Assembly: GCA_002336085.1 (NCBI GenBank)
Contig: DDEH01000081.1
Location: forward strand, 1-9,778
From: Flavobacteriales bacterium UBA1959
GTDB lineage: Bacteria > Bacteroidota > Bacteroidia > Flavobacteriales_D > Sanyastnellaceae
DNA: 9,778 nt
Direction of reading: 5' to 3'
Made by a program: the position numbers and the translations under genes. The notes under the pieces are model-generated. The model saw only the letters and a list, made by a program, of their open reading frames with translations, did not search any database and had not been told where the DNA came from. Shown one piece after another: positions 6,604-9,778 of this stretch; the first letter of the stretch is position 1; every line of letters starts with the position of its first letter.

Positions 6604-7935
6604 ATGAGCGACCTCTCCCATTTTTACTTTTTTCAATTGAAACATTTTACCGTCCTACTGTCATTGGTTGTGTCCTTTTCTCTTGGCGCTCAAATCAACC
6701 CTCCTTTCGACTTTGAAACCTCAGAAACAACCCCTGTGTTTACCAACTTTGAAATGGCGGAAACATTGGTCGTTGAAAACCCCGACGCAAGCGGAGCCAA
6801 CACAAGTGGAAATGTTGCTCAAATGGTACGTTATCCCGGCGGAAATGTCTGGGCAGGAAGCATCATCACCTTCCCTGATTATATAGATTTTACCGCAATA
6901 GGGGCGTTTCGATTGAAAGTTTACTCTCCCGTTTCAGGCGCAGTAATGAAGCTGAAGCTTGAGGGAAATGATGTCATTGAGCTTGATGCCCTCACCACAA
7001 CCTACAATGAGTGGGAGACGCTGGTGTGGGATTTCACTGGAGTGCCTGGCGGAATCTTTAACCAACTGGCGTTCATGCTTGATTTCGGAATTGAAGGCGA
7101 CGGGTCTGTTTTTTCTACCTTTTACTTCGATGACCTAGAGTTGTATCAGAGCACGGAAGGGTTGGAACAGGTGAGTTTGCCAATCGACCATGAAAATGAT
7201 GGTGTGCACTACCAAACAACTTCGTTTGCTGGAAACTATTCTGAACTAGTTGTGGACCCAACAGATGCGAACAACCACGTAATGAAGGTGACAAAACATT
7301 GGCAATCCCTTAATTACTCTGGTACGGTAATGAGCACAATTGCTGGGCTCGCAGAATCCATTCCTTTTGAACCTGGAGCAACGCAAGTGAATGTAGATGT
7401 CTGGGTGCCGATGGCGGGAGCCGCCATTCGATTAAAGGCCGAAGAGTCTTTGGAGCCCGCAAACTCTGTGGAAACTCAGCTCAATGCCCCTGTAGCTGGA
7501 GAGTGGACCACCATGTCCTTTGATTTCTTTCAACACGTTCCTGGAACCCAGGCCATTAATTTCAATTACGATTACAACATGCTCGCGATATTCTTTGACT
7601 TCGGAAACGAAGGGTATGTATCGGGCATTCAGGATTTCTATTACGACAACGTAGTGTTCGGTGATGGCGCCAGTAGTGGAATTGCAACAGACGCCAGCGC
7701 TCACATCTCGCTTCGACCGAATTTGATCCAAGCAGGGGGAAGTACGGTGTTGATGTTTGATGGGGCCACTGCAGAACTGGAGGTCTATGACTTGAAAGGG
7801 TCGCGGGTTATTCGACGCGCTGTCAATGCTCCGGGAGTGGTTGACCTTTCATGCCTTCCTGCCGGTATGTACACAACGATTGTCCGAACCAATGATGGTG
7901 ACGCCCATCAGGAACGCCTCACAATCGTTGATTGA
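6604..7935 (+). CDS. Secreted protein with two carbohydrate-binding-like modules and T9SS sorting domain
   Basis: A 443-residue exported protein. The signal peptide ends near SFSLGA|Q (cleavage after residue 29). Module 1 (about 33-182) begins FDFET and ends YFDDLEL; module 2 (about 190-352) begins LPIDHEN and ends YYDNVVFG. Both share a jelly-roll pattern: a start strand with acidic residues, SG-N-VA or NHVMKVTK, a WAG/YSG block, a VYSP or VWVP strand, W-T-L/M-x-x-D-F, and a D-F-G block before the final Y-x-D. Module 2 matches a type I recall from marine bacterial polysaccharide-degrading proteins. Residues about 365-443 form a T9SS type A sorting domain, including LEVYDLKGSRV and LPAGMY. 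There is no catalytic domain, so I infer surface glycan binding, possibly with the nearby GH30 enzyme. The start may be wrong: TTG at 6637 would give a standard signal peptide (MKHFTVLLSL...) and leave room for a leader. Confidence 0.88.
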   Translation: MSDLSHFYFFQLKHFTVLLSLVVSFSLGAQINPPFDFETSETTPVFTNFEMAETLVVENPDASGANTSGNVAQMVRYPGGNVWAGSIITFPDYIDFTAIGAFRLKVYSPVSGAVMKLKLEGNDVIELDALTTTYNEWETLVWDFTGVPGGIFNQLAFMLDFGIEGDGSVFSTFYFDDLELYQSTEGLEQVSLPIDHENDGVHYQTTSFAGNYSELVVDPTDANNHVMKVTKHWQSLNYSGTVMSTIAGLAESIPFEPGATQVNVDVWVPMAGAAIRLKAEESLEPANSVETQLNAPVAGEWTTMSFDFFQHVPGTQAINFNYDYNMLAIFFDFGNEGYVSGIQDFYYDNVVFGDGASSGIATDASAHISLRPNLIQAGGSTVLMFDGATAELEVYDLKGSRVIRRAVNAPGVVDLSCLPAGMYTTIVRTNDGDAHQERLTIVD

Positions 7936-7968
7936 TTCCTGTAACGAGTGGTAATCGTCAGGAAAAGA

Positions 7969-7995
7969 AAAAAGGGGCCGTTGGGGCCCCTTTTT
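7969..7995. terminator. Bidirectional intrinsic terminator between the T9SS protein and DUF6952 genes
   Basis: AAAAAGGGGCC (7969-7979) pairs perfectly with GGCCCCTTTTT (7985-7995) around the loop GTTGG, and more T follows to about 8001. It sits between convergent genes and can end transcripts from both sides. Confidence 0.92.
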
Positions 7996-8032
7996 CTTTT
8001 TATGCATCTGTGCAGCCCTTAAACCCGAAAAA

Positions 8033-8293
8033 TCATTCGTGGTCCGTCGACCCAATGACGCGTTTCATAAATCCATTGAGGGCGTCCTTGATTGAGGTGT
8101 TGTTTTTAGTGATGTCCTCCATCACCGCAATAGCTCCTTCACAATTGGAGACCAATTCACCAATGGCGTCCATCTCCTCGTCTTTGACGCCTCTGGCCTC
8201 TGACAGCTCAATGAGCACGTCCACTGCAGTAGCAAGCGTAACGGCGTCCATTGAGTCATTGGTAACCAAGTGTTTAATGATGGGCAGTCTCAT
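8033..8293 (-). CDS. DUF6952-type small protein of the peroxiredoxin operon
   Basis: An 86-residue, largely helical, acidic protein of unknown function. It starts MRLPIIKHL, followed by two or three amphipathic helices (about 14-34, 38-64 and 66-79). It has one cysteine, Cys50, and no recognisable catalytic motif. I recognise this arrangement as the DUF6952-type protein often found after peroxiredoxin and thioredoxin genes in Flavobacteriia; the assignment is from memory of pattern and context. The ATG overlaps the thioredoxin stop as ATGA, so it is translationally coupled and is the last gene of the operon, ending before the terminator at 7969-7995. It might be a partner or chaperone of the redox pair, which is inference. 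Confidence 0.8.
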   Translation of the reverse strand: MRLPIIKHLVTNDSMDAVTLATAVDVLIELSEARGVKDEEMDAIGELVSNCEGAIAVMEDITKNNTSIKDALNGFMKRVIGSTDHE

Positions 8294-8589
8294 GCAAGTT
8301 CATTCAGTAGTTCCTTGACCAAATCAATCTTATTGCCTTGCTTTTGGGCCTTGAGTTTACCGCCCGCAAAAGTTGCAATGGTTGGTAGGTTGCTGACATC
8401 AGCCATCCCCCTTGATTCTGTGAAGCTTTCAGCGTTGACATAGATAAATTGAACTCCCTCAGTCTCGCCGCTCAGCTTCTTAAACTTAGGCTTCAGTAGC
8501 CGGCAATTTCCACACCACGGCGCTCCGTAAAGGACCACCGCTCGCGGAGTCAACACCTCGGCTAAATTGTCTTCTTGCAGCTCAATCAT
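8290..8589 (-). CDS. Thioredoxin family protein
   Basis: A 99-residue single-domain thioredoxin-fold protein without a signal peptide, hence cytoplasmic. The active site is WCGNCR with redox cysteines 26 and 29, preceded by VVLYGAP. The cis-proline loop is NLPT (Pro69), and the last helix DLVKELLNEL closes the fold. The CGNC centre replaces the CGPC of classical thioredoxin, which should shift its redox potential, and the chain is slightly shorter than the usual 105-110 residues. It lies 6 bases after the peroxiredoxin gene and overlaps the DUF6952 gene, so its likely role is reducing the adjacent peroxiredoxin. Whether thioredoxin reductase is its electron source is not shown here. Confidence 0.93.
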   Translation of the reverse strand: MIELQEDNLAEVLTPRAVVLYGAPWCGNCRLLKPKFKKLSGETEGVQFIYVNAESFTESRGMADVSNLPTIATFAGGKLKAQKQGNKIDLVKELLNELA

Positions 8590-8595
8590 GGCGCC

Positions 8596-9189
8596 TTATT
8601 TTCCTTGGCTATAATTGATGACACCCTCACGAGACTCAGCCATCGCTCGTTTGCCCTCTTCCCAGTTTGCTGGGCAGACCTCACCGTTCTTCTCATTGAA
8701 GATTTTCGCATCCAAAATTCTTAGGTATTCACTCACGTTTCGTCCAATCGGCATGTCATTTACTGACTCGTGAAAACACACCCCTTTCTCATCCAACAAA
8801 TAGGTGGCTCGGTAAGAAACATTGTCAGCAAGATCAGTGATATTTAGTTCGCCGGCGAGCTTTCTCCATGTGTCAGATAAAATGGGGTACTCTACCCCCT
8901 CAATTCCCCCTTGGTCCCTAGGCGTGGACAACCAGGCAAAATGAACCTCATTGGTGTCACAGCTGGCCCCTAAAACCAAGCAGTTTCTGTTCGCGAATTG
9001 ATCAACGGTCTCCTGAAACGCAAAAAGCTCGGTTGGGCACACGTACGTGAAATCCTTGGGGTACCAGAAGAGCAGAACCTTTTTGTTCTCCTTTTTACAA
9101 AGTTCCAACACATTAATTTCTTTGTCATCTCCAAGGTAATCCATCGCCTTCAACGCGACATCTGGAAAGGCTTTTCCTACTAAGCTCAT
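8596..9189 (-). CDS. Typical 2-Cys peroxiredoxin (AhpC/Prx1 type)
   Basis: A 197-residue cytoplasmic peroxidase that reduces hydrogen peroxide and organic peroxides. The peroxidatic cysteine is Cys51 in FTYVCPTE, and the resolving cysteine is Cys172 in GEVCPANW. Other family blocks are FWYPKDFTYVCP, the LGASCD segment at 73-78, the YRATYLLDEKG segment at 126-136 and NDMPIGRN at 144-151. The usual GGLG motif is altered to GGIEGVE (94-100) and there is no C-terminal YF, so over-oxidation resistance is expected from family knowledge. It is first in an operon with thioredoxin and DUF6952. The promoter should lie in 9190-9308, but I found no clear -7/-33 pair there. Nothing in the sequence shows an OxyR-type operator. 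Confidence 0.95.
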   Translation of the reverse strand: MSLVGKAFPDVALKAMDYLGDDKEINVLELCKKENKKVLLFWYPKDFTYVCPTELFAFQETVDQFANRNCLVLGASCDTNEVHFAWLSTPRDQGGIEGVEYPILSDTWRKLAGELNITDLADNVSYRATYLLDEKGVCFHESVNDMPIGRNVSEYLRILDAKIFNEKNGEVCPANWEEGKRAMAESREGVINYSQGK

Positions 9190-9308
9190 GTTATAAATTT
9201 TGATTGTTTTTCTTCTTACTTCTAACCGGTGAAATTACGGAGTGTTTATCAAAAAAATCTTCTGATGGAAAAACTATGGCCTGCTTTTCTAACTTTTTCA
9301 CTAAATCA

Positions 9309-9335
9309 AAAAAAGGTGCTCGAGGCACCTTTTTT
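9309..9335 (-). terminator. Intrinsic terminator after the LytTR regulator gene
   Basis: AAAAAAGGTGC (9309-9319) pairs perfectly with GCACCTTTTTT (9325-9335) around the loop TCGAG. On the minus strand a run of seven T follows. It lies 23 bases past the regulator stop and separates that gene from the peroxiredoxin operon. Confidence 0.9.
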
Positions 9336-9358
9336 ATCTTTCGCTCCTTTCGGTGCTG

Positions 9359-9778
9359 TCAAAGCAAGTTAATGCGCTGCGCAAGCTGGTCTTTGTAGCT
9401 TCCTCCTACCGGAATTTCCTTCTCAATTCCCTCCATTACAATCATCGCATACTTAATGCTTTGAATGGCTTCAATATTCACGATATAGCTTCTATGAACC
9501 CGCATAAAATCAGTGTCTCCAAGTTTTGTTTCCACATCCTTCATCGTGGAGTGAATTGTATAGCTCTCCGTTCGGGTGTGAATGACCACATAATCCTTTA
9601 GCGCTTCGACAAACAAGAGGTCTTCTGTCTTTACCCGAATCAATCGGCTGCGGTTTTTCACAAAGATAATGTCCGACTCCTCCTTGTGCTCTGCCATGCT
9701 TCGCAAAAAGTCCGTCTCTTGACGAAGCTCCTGCTCTTTACCATGCTTGTGCATGGCCATCTCAATGGCGGTTTGGAT
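9359..9778 (-). CDS. LytTR-family response regulator, N-terminal part cut by window
   Basis: The reading frame stays open to base 9778, so the ATG at 9760 is probably internal. The visible 139 residues begin IQTAIEMAMHKHGKEQEL. That is typical of the last receiver-domain helix and its coiled extension in Bacteroidota response regulators, so the phospho-acceptor domain is probably just outside the window. A LytTR DNA-binding domain follows, at about visible residues 35-137. Its typical blocks are IFVKNRSRLIRV, LLFVEALKDYVVIHT, STMKDVETKL, FMRVHRSYIVN and PVGGSYKDQL. LytTR domains bind short direct repeats in promoters. The cognate kinase and targets are not visible. The gene ends 23 bases before a strong terminator and is a separate unit from the peroxiredoxin operon. 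Confidence 0.9.
   Translation of the reverse strand: MQTAIEMAMHKHGKEQELRQETDFLRSMAEHKEESDIIFVKNRSRLIRVKTEDLLFVEALKDYVVIHTRTESYTIHSTMKDVETKLGDTDFMRVHRSYIVNIEAIQSIKYAMIVMEGIEKEIPVGGSYKDQLAQRINLL

Noticed and set aside
9269..9276. TAGTTTTT on the minus strand as -7 element for the peroxiredoxin operon
   Set aside because: The final G of TAnnTTTG is missing, and the nearest TTTG lies about 30 bases upstream, outside usual spacing.

Overview
The window looks like a chromosomal segment of a marine-type Bacteroidota, most likely Flavobacteriales. The evidence is a type IX secretion (T9SS) C-terminal sorting domain, SPase II lipoproteins, a LytTR response regulator, a peroxiredoxin-thioredoxin-DUF6952 operon, absence of Shine-Dalgarno sequences, and a promoter match to the Bacteroidota -7 element TAnnTTTG. 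No tRNA, rRNA, CRISPR array, insertion sequence or att site was seen, and no stretch over 300 bases lacks a gene.

Layout. (1) Positions 1-1385, + strand: the 3' two thirds of an AlkB-type alkane 1-monooxygenase, translationally coupled (ATGA) to a TetR-family regulator. (2) Positions 1372-3825, - strand: a compact three-gene operon. It encodes two tandem paralogous five-helix membrane proteins of no family I recognise, followed by a membrane di-iron hydroxylase/desaturase closest to CrtR-type beta-carotene hydroxylases. The operon converges on tetR with a 14-base overlap of coding ends. (3) Positions 3892-5364, + strand: a lipoprotein GH30 beta-glycosidase. (4) Positions 5561-6502, - strand: a lipoprotein with two NTF2-like domains. 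(5) Positions 6604-7935, + strand: a secreted protein with two carbohydrate-binding-like beta-sandwich modules and a T9SS sorting domain. (6) Positions 8033-9189, - strand: an operon of 2-Cys peroxiredoxin, small thioredoxin and DUF6952. (7) Positions 9359-9778, - strand: the C-terminal part of a receiver-LytTR response regulator cut by the window edge.

How the parts may work together. The first 3.8 kb holds two different histidine-box membrane di-iron enzymes acting on hydrophobic substrates (alkane or acyl chain, and carotenoid or acyl chain), a regulator, and two uncharacterised membrane paralogs. The conserved blocks of those paralogs all map to the predicted periplasmic side. This is the best candidate here for something undescribed. 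GH30 and the T9SS protein form a small glycan-related pair, perhaps a fragment of a beta-glucan locus, but no SusC/SusD pair is present. The Prx/Trx/DUF6952 operon is a peroxide-detoxification unit.

Three strong terminators share one architecture: 11-bp stems, 5-nt loops, and A tracts opposite T tracts. Two of them lie between convergent genes and can serve both strands.
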